DNA of 64,000 nt, taken from positions 15,562,001 through 15,626,000 of the forward strand of contig OX621237.1 in assembly GCA_951640165.1 (NCBI GenBank), given 5' to 3'. The DNA comes from Pseudoips prasinana. Its lineage: Eukaryota > Arthropoda > Insecta > Lepidoptera > Nolidae. Each line of letters opens with the position of its first letter. Positions within the stretch are counted from its first letter, which is position 1. Both the position numbers and the translations under genes were made by a program. Positions 56,901 through 64,000 of the stretch are shown one piece after another. The notes under the pieces were generated by a model. That model was given only the letters and a program-made list of their open reading frames with translations. It was not told where the DNA came from and made no database searches.

Positions 56901-59900
56901 AATCGAATTTGATGCTTAGGTAAAGCACTGCTCAAGATTTTATTACTTCAATAAAGCTGATGTAGTATATTGCTGTACCACACATAGAATATCATCACCC
57001 CATCTCATACCGTGGGGGGCGTAGAAATCGTTCGAGGGAATACCTACCAGAGAACGGCCAGCAGCGTTTTTCTGTGAACTATGACCATAAAACTGCGATC
57101 GCCAACTCGTCTGCCAAGCGTGGCGATTATGGCATATCCCCCATTCTTTGGGAAGGCTTTTTCCAGTTGTGGACGTACTTTGGCTGACATGATGATGATA
57201 TAGGCGTATTTAGACCTACTTAGGGTACTTGTCGTCGGTCCAATACTGTAGTTTCTAGTGGAATAGGACACGACCACAACTGCTGGCCTGGTATAGATAG
57301 TGTACGTTTTTAACGCCGGCTATCGCTAGCAAGAAGTACACGATTTCTTAGAACAATATATTAAGTTTTTTATATACTGTAATAATAATATTTTAGTCAC
57401 TTAACTATATGACCCTTCTACTCTAGCACAACTCAATTCAAATCAGTTGACTGACATAAATTATTTGTTCATATCAATTAAAACATCTATACATATAATA
57501 AAATCGTAAAAAAGTGAAAACTGTACATTGAATATTTTTGAAAAAGGATACTTGGGGCGTGATCTACAATAGATATCGAAGCCAATAATATGGTTTTTAG
57601 AATTTTTGTATGTGTCTCTGTTTGTCTGTATGTATGTCCGGGCTAAACTCAAAAAGTACTGCATGGATTTACTTCAAATTTTGCATGAATATTACTTAAA
57701 GGTCGGGTCAACATATAGGCTATGAAATATATTAACTGGTCGGCGAGAGCAATTGCTAGAGTTTATTTATGATATCGCTTTTGCTGACTGACCTTATGAC
57801 TATAGAACGGTCATAATAGGCAACTAAACATGGATTGCTAATTAAAATCTAGACCAACTAGAGATTGATTTGCGCAAAAATTGTTTGGCAAGAAGTAAAT
57901 TAAAGTTTGTAATATTTATTTCAATCTTTTTATTTGTTAATAATTTATATTCTACAATACTGGAGAGGATATTGATGTTGCTGAATATCCGAAAAAAGCC
58001 AATACCGCAAAATGTATAAGCAACTCCTTGTATACCTATTTCATAGATACATAGTACATAGTTTCTGTATTCACAAATGCTTTTACTGTATTGTATATTG
58101 CCCTATGGCAAAAGCAATTGACTTATCTGTCAAATTATTCTTCAGTTTACACGGAAGAAGCGCGATATAATACTTTTATAAGAGTGCGGAAATAATTTTT
58201 GTACATATTTAAATTTGTATACTATATGAAGATTATTTCAGTGGCGACACATCGAGACATGGAAATCCTAACTTCCTAACTAATGTTATAAATGTAAATG
58301 TCAGTTGGTTTGTTACGCCTTTACTACGCAACCAATCATCATTAAATTTTACATACACATTTCCAACCTAGAGTGCAAGTGTGGTTCTGTTCCTCAAACT
58401 ATGGCACACTTGTTAAAATGTCCTGCGTGCCCTAATGCCTGCACTTTACAAGATCTAATGGACGCTACTGACAACGCTCAACGCGTAGGTGCATTCTGGG
58501 CTGACTTAATTTAGATTGTCATCGACACGCTAAGAAGAAGATCAGATTAACAGGAACATATGTACCTTTCATTCAAAAGAAGTATTAACGAGATATTCTA
58601 AGGAGTCCGTGGTGATATTACAACTTCTTAGAGTTTGCGAAAAACATCTAACGTAGGTATTGTTTTGCAGCGGGAGCGACGAAGTCGCGCAGTGTCGCCG
58701 GTGACGGAGATGCTGCAGCGCAGCATGGAGAAGGCCAGCGCGCCGCTTGCGCCCGACCGCCGCCGCGTCTCTCGGCAGTTGCTCACTGACATGAATATTG
58801 CGCAATTGCAGGTTCGTACTTACTATTTACGCTACTAAAAGGCCGCAATTTTTTTTGCCTACCCTATTGTTAGCGGTCTAGCCTATGGACGCTTGCAGCA
58901 ATCGGGGTATCACTCACAGGTTTCTGAACCACATTAAAGTCCGTAGAATACTGTCGTCATGTGTCCTAAAACCACCGCCTAAACTTAAGCCTAGTGCCTC
59001 CGTTCAATGCAGAGAGTATTTTTACTTGCCCAGTCGTGATGTTCTTTGACAGAAAAAACGCTATAAAGTAATTTTTTTATCGCCGGAAAGACAATAGTTT
59101 GTAACTAACCAGGCAGAGCACTAGATTTTACCGAAACTTAACAATTACGCCAGTTTTTACCGAACTATATCAAATTTAAATTATAACCTGTTCTATTATA
59201 AAGATTTTTATGAATATATAATAAACTAATAAATATTTCTACGAATTAGTTGAAATAATTATATTTTAATGTAAATTCCAAATCCGCCAAAAGCATTATT
59301 TTAACTTGTAATATAGAGTTTCGAGTCAGGTAACATATTGTTTTCGTTCATTTATGCGCATTATAGCCATCTGAAAACCCGTGTTCATAAGGTAACTGCA
59401 TGCCCCTTTCAAGGCAGACCCTTAAATCAGTAATTGGTTCATGCCGCCTGTTGTCTTGTGGCCTCGTTCTCAGAGTGTAGACTCGGTGACGCGGCGCAGT
59501 GAACGTCACTCGAGCGTCGCGGATTTGTAGAACAAAGTACCCGCGCGTATCTGTCAATTACATAAAGTCGACCCTACAGCGGTAGATACACATTGGTATA
59601 GAAAGCGTCTTTATTGCATAGAAAAGAAGGGTGGTTTTCGTAATGCAATGTTTCCACGGACGTGGTGGCTATACCTCTTCCGCTGTTCTACCTGCCGCGA
59701 TACTCTACGTGACGCTTGAACAAGTTCAAATAAGAATTGATTGAATAGTAGGTATCCAGGGTCGACGTGGGATATATTTCAGGAGTAAAGCGTATACAAA
59801 GCGGTACTGACCATAGATGTACAATTATATTACCCACGAGAGCTTATTTTGCTTTCATCATTACAAGGTAGATCGTTGTCTTTTTTTGCTAGTGAACGTA

Positions 59901-62305
59901 AATCAAATCGTCGTAGTCGTATGTAGGTACTTGTATGGTATCCAAAGTGCTGCAATTCTGGTGAAAGGTAACATTAATTGTTTAAAATTTAGTTAATTTC
60001 GTACATTTGATTTCTGGGCGTAATAAAAACAAATTGCAGTTACTCTCAGTAAGAATATTCAAATGAATCTACTCAAACAACTGTCACTCAAATTTGAATT
60101 CTATTACGTAATTATATAGAGACTGTATGTGGGTTTATTCATAAATGCAGAACAGTCACTTCTTATTAGACAATTTCGAGAGATGCAATCATTAGAATAC
60201 GCGTTATGAAATTGCATACATTTATGGATATCAATAGCTGCTACGCGTACGCGTACTCGAGAACGATTTAGTATCTAACAGTACCTATCGGCTTTCATGT
60301 CATGATTCATGTATCACCTTCACAGTGTATTTCTCTTAATGTTGAAAATAGCATAACACGATACAACAATATTGTACTGTTATACAAAATTCTTGAGTTT
60401 CATAAGTAAATGGAGGCAATATGTTTTTATCGGGGCTTGTTTTTATTCAGTGCCTCGTGGCCTTGAAGGAGCGCGCAAGATCGGTTCTGCCTGAGTCACA
60501 GCAAGCATTAAATACAATGGATTTATTTTTCTACAATGACTATTGTTTGGAGATTTTTTTGTTCCGACACAAAAAATTTAAATGCTTATTTACAATAACA
60601 TAATGTGATGTATTGCGTAACCTTTTAAACGAAATTAATTTTGCTTTATTCTTGTATTCAGTATATTTTTGTCAATTCGATATATGCATTATTATCATCA
60701 TATCAGCCGACAGAATCCCTGCAGGACAAAGGCCTGAACCAAAGATCTCCATAATTGCCGCTCTGAGTCCACATCCCGATATACTTACGTATTATGTCAC
60801 GTGATAATAGATATTCTCATAATTTTTCTTCTATTATGCCCATTGGGCTGTGTGGGCTCACAGACTAACCTCATTCTGCTGACTCCCGTTATTGACTGAT
60901 GGATAATTTTGGAATCACTTACAGGAACTGGCTCTCAGTTCAATAGCGGAGGTTTAGCTGATCTGCCCGTTGATATGCCCTTATATTCTTAGTCCGTCTC
61001 CGTAGATTTGGTTGGTTGGTACTTTGGTACGGCCTTTCATGCCGCAGGTCTTGGGTTCAATTCCGACCCAGGACAGATATTATTGTGCATGGACATATCT
61101 GTCTGGGTGTAATCTACCATATAAAAATAAGTCGGGTTTTCCTTCCTGACGCTATAACTCCAGAAGGCACGAACCGATATCCACGGTTTTGCATTCGTCG
61201 GAAAGGTCTCGGGCTCCGTGAGGTTTATAGCAAAGAAAATTTATAAAATTTAACGCGAACACCGCGGGGCACAGCTAGTTAACTATATAAGTATGTATTT
61301 AAAAAAGAAAAGTAGTACACATAGGTAGTATATCAGTTATCTGGTTTTCATAGTACAAGCGCTACTTAGTTTGGGATCAGATAGCCGTCTGTGAATAATG
61401 GTCCAGGACATCATTATTATAAACCGCACGTTAGGACACCATCAACATAGTTATAACGAGTAATTGGTGATTTTCAAAATTTTGTGATTTGGTGTGAATT
61501 GTCAACCTTTTTTACAAACGTTCGTTCCATAGATATCATCGTAAAAAGAGACACGGGCTTACGTTAACATTCAGGGTGACCCTATTGGTATTTACCACAT
61601 TTAAAATAAAATTCACCTTGTACTACAAAAGGCAAAGACTTTTTCAAAACCAACTAATGCTATGCTACTGTTGGATACTGGCGGCGCATTATGTGCCGAC
61701 GCAGGGGCAGAAATCCCTTACATATTAAAAGATGGATTATTTAAAATTGGCATTAATTAAATATTATTATTATTCATTCCGAATTTTAGTCGACTTTTGT
61801 TTTGTATCATTATGCTCTTCGTGACATCATATAAGCCAAGTGCACTACTGGCGATTTCAGCCGTCCGACTTGTTTATACTTAGGACTCCATGACACAGAT
61901 TTTGATCTGTAAACTCCTTACCTTCTTTAGCTGTTCCATGTTTATGTAATTTTACACTAGTAAATCCTTTCAATTAGATTTTAAATTTAAATGTAATAAT
62001 AGGGTCCGGTAGTATGAGTGCGTATCCGAAGCGTAAAGGTCATTCTGATGCTATCCTTCTCTAATGTCTACATGCATATTAGGAATTCTGATTGCTGACT
62101 TTGAATGTCAAGGCTGATTTCCGGTAACTGTGCATTGTCATGTTGCAACATTGCTTGTTACTTGCAGGTGATAGTGAATGAGCTACACTCGCAGATAGAG
62201 TCTTTGAACGACTCGTTGGTGAAGCTGCTGATGGCTCGCGATGAGCTGCACATGGGACAAGACTCCATGCTGGTTGATATTGAGGACCTCACGCGCTATC
62301 TGTGA
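44606..62305 (+). CDS. Schip1: Schwannomin-interacting protein 1 homologue (Schip1), gene span
   Basis: An adaptor protein whose relatives bind merlin/schwannomin (NF2) and, in flies, link Expanded to Tao-1 upstream of Hippo; vertebrate forms also bind ankyrin-G at the axon initial segment. It is cytoplasmic and cortical, with no membrane segment seen. Signature sections in the core exons are [26 protein letters not shown], the invariant [11 protein letters not shown] block and the C-terminal coiled coil [14 protein letters not shown]...[12 protein letters not shown]. Ten exons chain with matching phases: 44606-44984, 45578-45738, 45974-47028, 47926-48044, 49786-49883, 52332-52458, 54364-54567, 55617-55792, 58671-58811 and 62168-62301 (or stop at 62305). 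That long model is 865 aa. Alternative first exons start at 47909, 50221 and 50565. The 5' joins are inferred; the core joins are firm. Confidence 0.9.
45578..45738 (+). CDS. Schip1: Schip1, upstream exon 2
   Basis: The acceptor tatttttag opens it; the phase-1 join gives [18 protein letters not shown], then the striking [19 protein letters not shown] stretch, which looks conserved rather than random. It ends LAHTLQ before gtaaaa, in phase 0. Confidence 0.75.
45974..47028 (+). CDS. Schip1: Schip1, large Asn-rich upstream exon 3
   Basis: The acceptor ttattttcag is followed in phase 0 by [20 protein letters not shown]. About 351 codons: acidic start, Asn/Lys-rich middle, amphipathic heptad stretches ([20 protein letters not shown] and [18 protein letters not shown]) that may form coiled coils, then a polar tail ending SLNTQ. 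It ends in phase 2 before gtaagt at 47029. I know of no matching region in vertebrate SCHIP1, so this is probably a lineage-specific insert. Confidence 0.7.
47082..47624. mobile_element. Terminal-inverted-repeat element (family G), near full copy
   Basis: Perfect 13 bp ends agggttccgtagc (47082-47094) and gctacggaaccct (47612-47624). Inside are the aagtgtctctcgcgcaaact block, an acccctaaaattattat block and a gacggacagacagacagaca tract. It lies in a Schip1 intron just after exon 3. The ORFs at 47117-47589 are parts of the element. The order matches the partial copy at 35720. Confidence 0.8.
47909..48044 (+). CDS. Schip1: Schip1, exon 4 and alternative start
   Basis: An ATG at 47909 opens [20 protein letters not shown] and the frame runs to [12 protein letters not shown], ending in phase 1 before gtgagt (48045), which fits the next exon. 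There is no acceptor in frame before the ATG, so this can be a first exon. Alternatively the cttcag at 47920-47925 is an acceptor: joined to exon 3 (phase 2) it keeps frame and gives I-E-L-K-A-G. It is basic, Lys- and Ser-rich. Confidence 0.65.
49005..49166. repeat. Perfect 162 bp palindrome (80 bp arms, 2 bp centre)
   Basis: 49005-49084 is the exact reverse complement of 49087-49166, with GA in the centre; checked base by base. It lies in the intron between Schip1 exons 4 and 5. It starts in AT-rich sequence (aaaataaattaattaaaaac). Either a recent foldback element or an assembly or cloning artefact. Confidence 0.9.
49200..49515 (+). mobile_element. tRNA-derived SINE (family A), intronic
   Basis: The head ggtatagcggtagcatgttc, B-box-like agttcatatcccgggtcgg, body gagtctgggagttggcggta, block ggagaccacgttaagg and tail cagatggctagtttccattg follow the copy at 41938. 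It abuts the palindrome. Confidence 0.75.
49786..49883 (+). CDS. Schip1: Schip1, core exon 5
   Basis: The acceptor tttccaag and a phase-1 join give [20 protein letters not shown] then [13 protein letters not shown], ending in phase 0 before gtgagt. [18 protein letters not shown] aligns with the human [20 protein letters not shown] section. First exon of the conserved core for the long and 47909 forms. Confidence 0.85.
50221..50346 (+). CDS. Candidate alternative first exon or part of a 65-aa ORF
   Basis: An ATG opens [20 protein letters not shown] and the frame runs to ESLDNVCCL, phase 0, before a consensus gtaagt. Two readings are possible. (a) It splices to Schip1 exon 6 at 52332, also phase 0. 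(b) It splices over 145 bp to an acceptor at 50491 and adds [20 protein letters not shown] then ISF and a stop at 50561-50563, making a 65-aa protein. I do not recognise that protein. Confidence 0.5.
50492..50563 (+). CDS. Second exon of the possible 65-aa upstream ORF
   Basis: After acceptor ttcattttacag, 23 codons and TAA follow in the phase left by the 50221 exon. The peptide is hydrophobic and basic and ends KYRRLISF. The stop is one base before the ATG at 50565, so if spliced this way the mRNA would carry two ORFs in line. Confidence 0.4.
   Translation, partial: LATLYKIAIRAILLPKYRRLISF
50565..50894 (+). CDS. Schip1: Schip1, alternative first coding exon
   Basis: ATG opens [20 protein letters not shown]; the frame has 110 codons: basic start, [15 protein letters not shown], then a Ser/Glu-rich part with [20 protein letters not shown] and [10 protein letters not shown]. 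It ends in phase 0 before gtaagg (50895), which fits exon 6 at 52332. Together with the conserved core this would give a short isoform without the exon 1-5 region. The ATG context is aat ATG T, only moderate. Confidence 0.65.
51298..51360 (+). repeat. Fragment of an RTE-like 3' tail
   Basis: gtgtggtgattatggcatat then tccccattctttggga matches 57117-57154 (gcgtggcgattatggcatat). Confidence 0.55.
51676..51860 (+). mobile_element. tRNA-derived SINE (family B), intronic
   Basis: gtcggttcgactcccaccca is a B-box-like block, then ttatgagtctttgtgtaatt and gtatgtatttaaaaa-like and tatcagttttctagttgcca blocks follow the family B order. Confidence 0.6.
52332..52458 (+). CDS. Schip1: Schip1, core exon 6
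   Basis: After ttgttgtag, phase 0 gives [20 protein letters not shown] then [20 protein letters not shown] and QSG, ending phase 1 before gtgagt. [13 protein letters not shown] and [13 protein letters not shown] correspond to NERESIRQKLALG and GKPSLSSRLQSG in human SCHIP1. This is the common exon on which all upstream starts converge. Confidence 0.92.
54364..54567 (+). CDS. Schip1: Schip1, core exon 7
   Basis: The acceptor gtacag and phase-1 join give [20 protein letters not shown], the hallmark block of the family (human [16 protein letters not shown]). A polar Ser/Asn linker follows to KMSTVQSG, ending phase 1 before gtaagt. 204 bases, a multiple of three, so it could be skipped without a frame change. 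Confidence 0.92.
55617..55792 (+). CDS. Schip1: Schip1, core exon 8
   Basis: The acceptor atttacag and phase-1 join give [20 protein letters not shown] then [20 protein letters not shown] and [19 protein letters not shown], phase 0 before gtaaat. The Ala/Gln/Glu-rich end aligns with the human [23 protein letters not shown] helix and starts the coiled-coil part. Confidence 0.9.
56150..56240 (-). repeat. Tail of a family A SINE, minus strand, intronic
   Basis: The reverse complement contains tgatagaatagataatgctc then ctgtgttgtttgcgcgcaca, matching ggatagaaagtgcccctgtg then tttgcacacaca at 42182-42212. Confidence 0.5.
56735..57000 (+). pseudogene. Fragment of a Copia-like gag
   Basis: One frame reads [20 protein letters not shown] then ETHRSR, and after a shift [20 protein letters not shown] follows, then stops. 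[15 protein letters not shown] is the typical start of the Copia-type gag (UBN2-like). Only about 80 codons survive with at least one frameshift and several stops. It lies in a Schip1 intron on the sense strand. Confidence 0.5.
57020..57205 (+). repeat. RTE-like 3' tail, intronic
   Basis: ggaatacctaccagagaacg, cgattatggcatatccccca and gtggacgtactttggctgac then atgatgatgata match 8865-8998 and 51310-51355. The reverse-strand 77-aa ORF at 57044-57277 is repeat sequence. Confidence 0.6.
57487..57722 (+). mobile_element. Helitron 5' part (HelA family), truncated, intronic
   Basis: It starts TCTATACATATAATAAAATC after an A, contains gtccgggctaaactcaaaaa and ends at tcgggtcaacatataggcta without the hairpin and CTAG end. 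Same family as 9990-10309. Confidence 0.75.
58230..58515 (+). pseudogene. Fragment of a non-LTR retrotransposon C-terminus
   Basis: The frame at 58305-58514 reads [20 protein letters not shown] then [20 protein letters not shown] and [10 protein letters not shown]. The CKCG...QTM.HLL.C pattern and a closing ATxxA..VA.FWA.LI is the zinc-binding end of many insect non-LTR reverse transcriptases. Upstream WRHIETWKS fits the same proteins. It is isolated in a Schip1 intron just before exon 9. Confidence 0.6.
58671..58811 (+). CDS. Schip1: Schip1, core exon 9
   Basis: After ttgttttgcag, phase 0 gives [20 protein letters not shown] then [20 protein letters not shown] and MNIAQLQ, ending phase 0 before gttcgt. 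It aligns with human NRKKSPVADLLPHM...DLRDMTIGQLQ. Its codons are much richer in G+C than the introns. The donor is the weakest of the core set. Confidence 0.9.
60690..60790 (-). repeat. RTE-like 3' tail, minus strand, worn
   Basis: attatcatcatatcagccga then cagaatccctgcaggacaaa and ggcctga is the reverse-complement form of the usual 3' end (aggcctatgctcagcagtg... at 18176). Confidence 0.5.
61008..61430 (+). mobile_element. tRNA-derived SINE (family B), split by a Helitron, intronic
   Basis: The head ttggttggttggtactttgg and B-box-like gggttcaattccgacccagg lead to gtctgggtgtaa (to 61112). The body resumes at 61279 with ttaactatataagtatgtat then tatcagttatctggttttca and a tail matching 11220-11280. 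The copy at 11020 shows the unbroken order. Confidence 0.75.
61113..61278 (+). mobile_element. Short Helitron inserted in the SINE
   Basis: It starts TCTACCATATAAAAATAAGT and ends aacaccgcggggcacagCTAG, between an A and a T of the host SINE. It is 166 bp with no ORF. A GC hairpin is near the 3' end, though partly worn. Confidence 0.75.
62168..62305 (+). CDS. Schip1: Schip1, core exon 10 (C-terminal coiled coil)
   Basis: After acttgcag, phase 0 gives [20 protein letters not shown] then [20 protein letters not shown] and LTRYL followed by TGA. It is nearly identical to the human [21 protein letters not shown]...[12 protein letters not shown] section, the most conserved part of the family, a leucine-zipper-like coiled coil used for dimerisation and partner binding. 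A consensus donor (ct/gtgagt, exon end 62301) lies inside the last Leu codon. Human SCHIP1 has about 16 residues more here. So either the TGA at 62303 is used in a read-through form, or a last short exon lies beyond the window. Confidence 0.92.
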   Translation: MIVNELHSQIESLNDSLVKLLMARDELHMGQDSMLVDIEDLTRYL

Positions 62306-62809
62306 GTATAATTTTAAAAAACGTATTTATTTTTTATTGTTATATCTACCACGTGTCAAATGTATTCATTCACATATATACGGAGCAGCATCTCCTTGTT
62401 TAAATGTGAAATAAGAAGTTAGACAAGCTAAAGTCTATAAATTGTAAAAACCGTTGTGGCTCTTAATAGTAACTGTTCAGGTATATAGACTCGCATAATA
62501 TTGTATCGCGTGATTTAAAACAACTGTCGGCCATTTTTGACCAAATCCAGTAGAGAGAATTATTTCTATCGGAACGGATCACCATGCGTGTATGGAAAGT
62601 GAATATTTTTTGCGAATATCACGTACTGATGTTCGGCAAGAGCATGAGTTGATTAAACTCCATGAATAAGCCCCGTTGTCAATTGAAATTAGTGAGCGAA
62701 ACATTGCAGTGGTACTGGATCTCGATAATAGATTTCATGATAATATATGTTTATTTCATTCCATGTTCGGTGACAGTATATATTTATATGTATATATTTT
62801 TTTCATCGG

Positions 62810-63035
62810 ACTACAAGGCGTCGGGAGTCGGGAGGCTCTCCACCTCTTTCATCATACGCACGGCTAAGCTGTAGAACAACCTCCCAAACGACGTGTTTCC
62901 AGACTCATATAACATGGGTTTATTCTAGGTTAGAGTGATCAGGCCTCTTATGGGTACGCGCGGTCCACCTTCGACCACATCTTCACTTACCATCAGGTAT
63001 CATCTTTACCACGATCTTACCTGCATAAAAAAATA
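62810..63035 (+). pseudogene. Fragment of a non-LTR reverse transcriptase 3' end
   Basis: With stops ignored, one frame reads NNLPNDVFPDSYNMGLF at about 62877, a common C-terminal section of lepidopteran Jockey-type reverse transcriptases, followed by cttcacttaccatcaggtat and an A-rich end (gcataaaaaaatag). In-frame TAGs show it is dead. Confidence 0.6.
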
Positions 63036-63039
63036 GATG

Positions 63040-64000
63040 ACACAAATCGTCGTCCTCTCGGAGATCATACGGAACACGAAATAATGCAGAACGATAACTT
63101 AATTTAGATGTATCTCTTTTAATAGAGGAAAATGTAACGCAACCCAGCCGCGGCTGTTTCGAAATTTAGAACTCGTTTACATATTCTATTATCCTGAATT
63201 CAGATACGCAACCTTCAATTTGTCTGATCAAAGCCACGCCGATAAGGAAATTGTAGAAAGTGAAACAGAGCTCTGAAGGTTTTATTTTACGTTTTATTTT
63301 ATGTTAATAGTTATTTGGGTACTTAGTTTTATAATATGTATAATAATGGTAACTGTTCTGTCAATTGCACGACCAGGCTAAATTAATTAATTGCAAAATA
63401 AAGTCATGGTACTTATAGGACTTTTAAATTAGCTAAAGAATCCTAAAGTTCCGTGTCCTTTGTATAGTAAGAACTGACTTCAAAATAACGCTAATTTTTC
63501 CTGTGTAAAATATGACTGAGATATAAATGCCTTGTTCTTCTATAAGAACTTCTTTGGGAATAAATTCAATAATATTAAATATGTTTGTTTCGTGTAAGAC
63601 AGAATCGAGACTATTAAAGCATTAGAATGACACTTAATGTAGATTCATACTAGCATAAATTTTTTGGTCATTTTATTTCTCAGTATGTAATTTGGCTTTA
63701 TTTTTATTTCTTACCTTGTTTTTAGTATTATAGTTAAAGTTGAATTGTTTGCGCAATACCCAAGAGATTTATCATTTAACTTAATGTTCGCGATACGTCA
63801 CCCGTCAAGATGGCAATCGGGGTGTGCAGTGAAGTATAGAAACGGGGGTGTTTAATAAACCCACACTAAAGACGCACGATTTCTTTTTTCATGTATATTT
63901 TGTCGACTGAAAAACTAAATTCGCTTTACTTTTGTTGATTTAAAAATATTATATTTAACAAAATCTTAGTAACTACTAGTTGTCCCGGTACCGTCATATC
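63040..64000. other. Non-coding, downstream of Schip1 exon 10
   Basis: No ORF or known repeat was seen. An aataaa at about 63399 could serve as a polyadenylation signal for a transcript that reads through the TGA at 62303, but there is nothing to show it is used. Confidence 0.35.

Noticed and set aside
58569..58838. Two ORFs near Schip1 exon 9
   Set aside because: The plus-strand one is exon 9 with intron on both sides; the minus-strand one is its shadow.

Overview
The window looks like lepidopteran (moth or butterfly) nuclear DNA. It is AT-rich and intron-rich. It is full of repeats of types common in that order: tRNA-derived SINEs, non-autonomous Helitrons ending in a CTAG hairpin, a cecropia-type mariner, PHD-finger non-LTR retrotransposons, and RTE-like 3' tails. 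No bacterial-style operon, rRNA, CRISPR array or convincing functional tRNA gene is visible. Assignment to order rests on family recognition, not on a database search.

Layout. Bases 1 to about 44,500 hold no convincing host gene. From left to right this part contains: a split SINE (4.0-4.5 kb); a ~137 bp tandem array with a (GAAGTC)n repeat element inserted in it (5.7-6.9 kb) and a diverged copy near 8 kb; scattered SINEs and a Helitron at 10 kb; a 2.2 kb Helitron with internal tandem repeats (13.5-15.7 kb); a second (GAAGTC)n element (22.9-23.4 kb); a CpG-rich block (23.7-24.25 kb); a nearly full-length but broken non-LTR retrotransposon (25.5-29.5 kb); an inverted-repeat pair around an unknown 96-aa ORF (31.1-33.1 kb); an intact-looking mariner (34.08-35.36 kb); and many hairpin MITEs.

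The right third (44.6 kb to beyond 62.3 kb) carries one host gene on the + strand. It is the homologue of schwannomin-interacting protein 1 (Schip1), reconstructed exon by exon from matching splice phases. Six core exons (49,786 to 62,301) encode the conserved C-terminal half. It ends in the leucine-rich coiled coil typical of SCHIP1, which binds merlin/NF2 in vertebrates and Expanded and Tao-1 in the fly Hippo pathway. Upstream are at least four candidate N-terminal starts: 44,606 (long, Asn-rich), 47,909, 50,221 and 50,565. All are compatible in phase with the core, which suggests alternative promoters. The 50,221 exon can instead splice over a 145 bp intron to give a complete 65-aa ORF that stops one base before the 50,565 ATG, a possible dicistronic message. 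The last coding exon ends in a strong splice donor inside its final Leu codon, so the gene may continue past the window.

The Schip1 introns have collected repeats: a terminal-inverted-repeat element, a perfect 162 bp palindrome, SINEs, a Copia-like gag remnant, RTE-like tails, Helitron pieces and a non-LTR C-terminal fragment.
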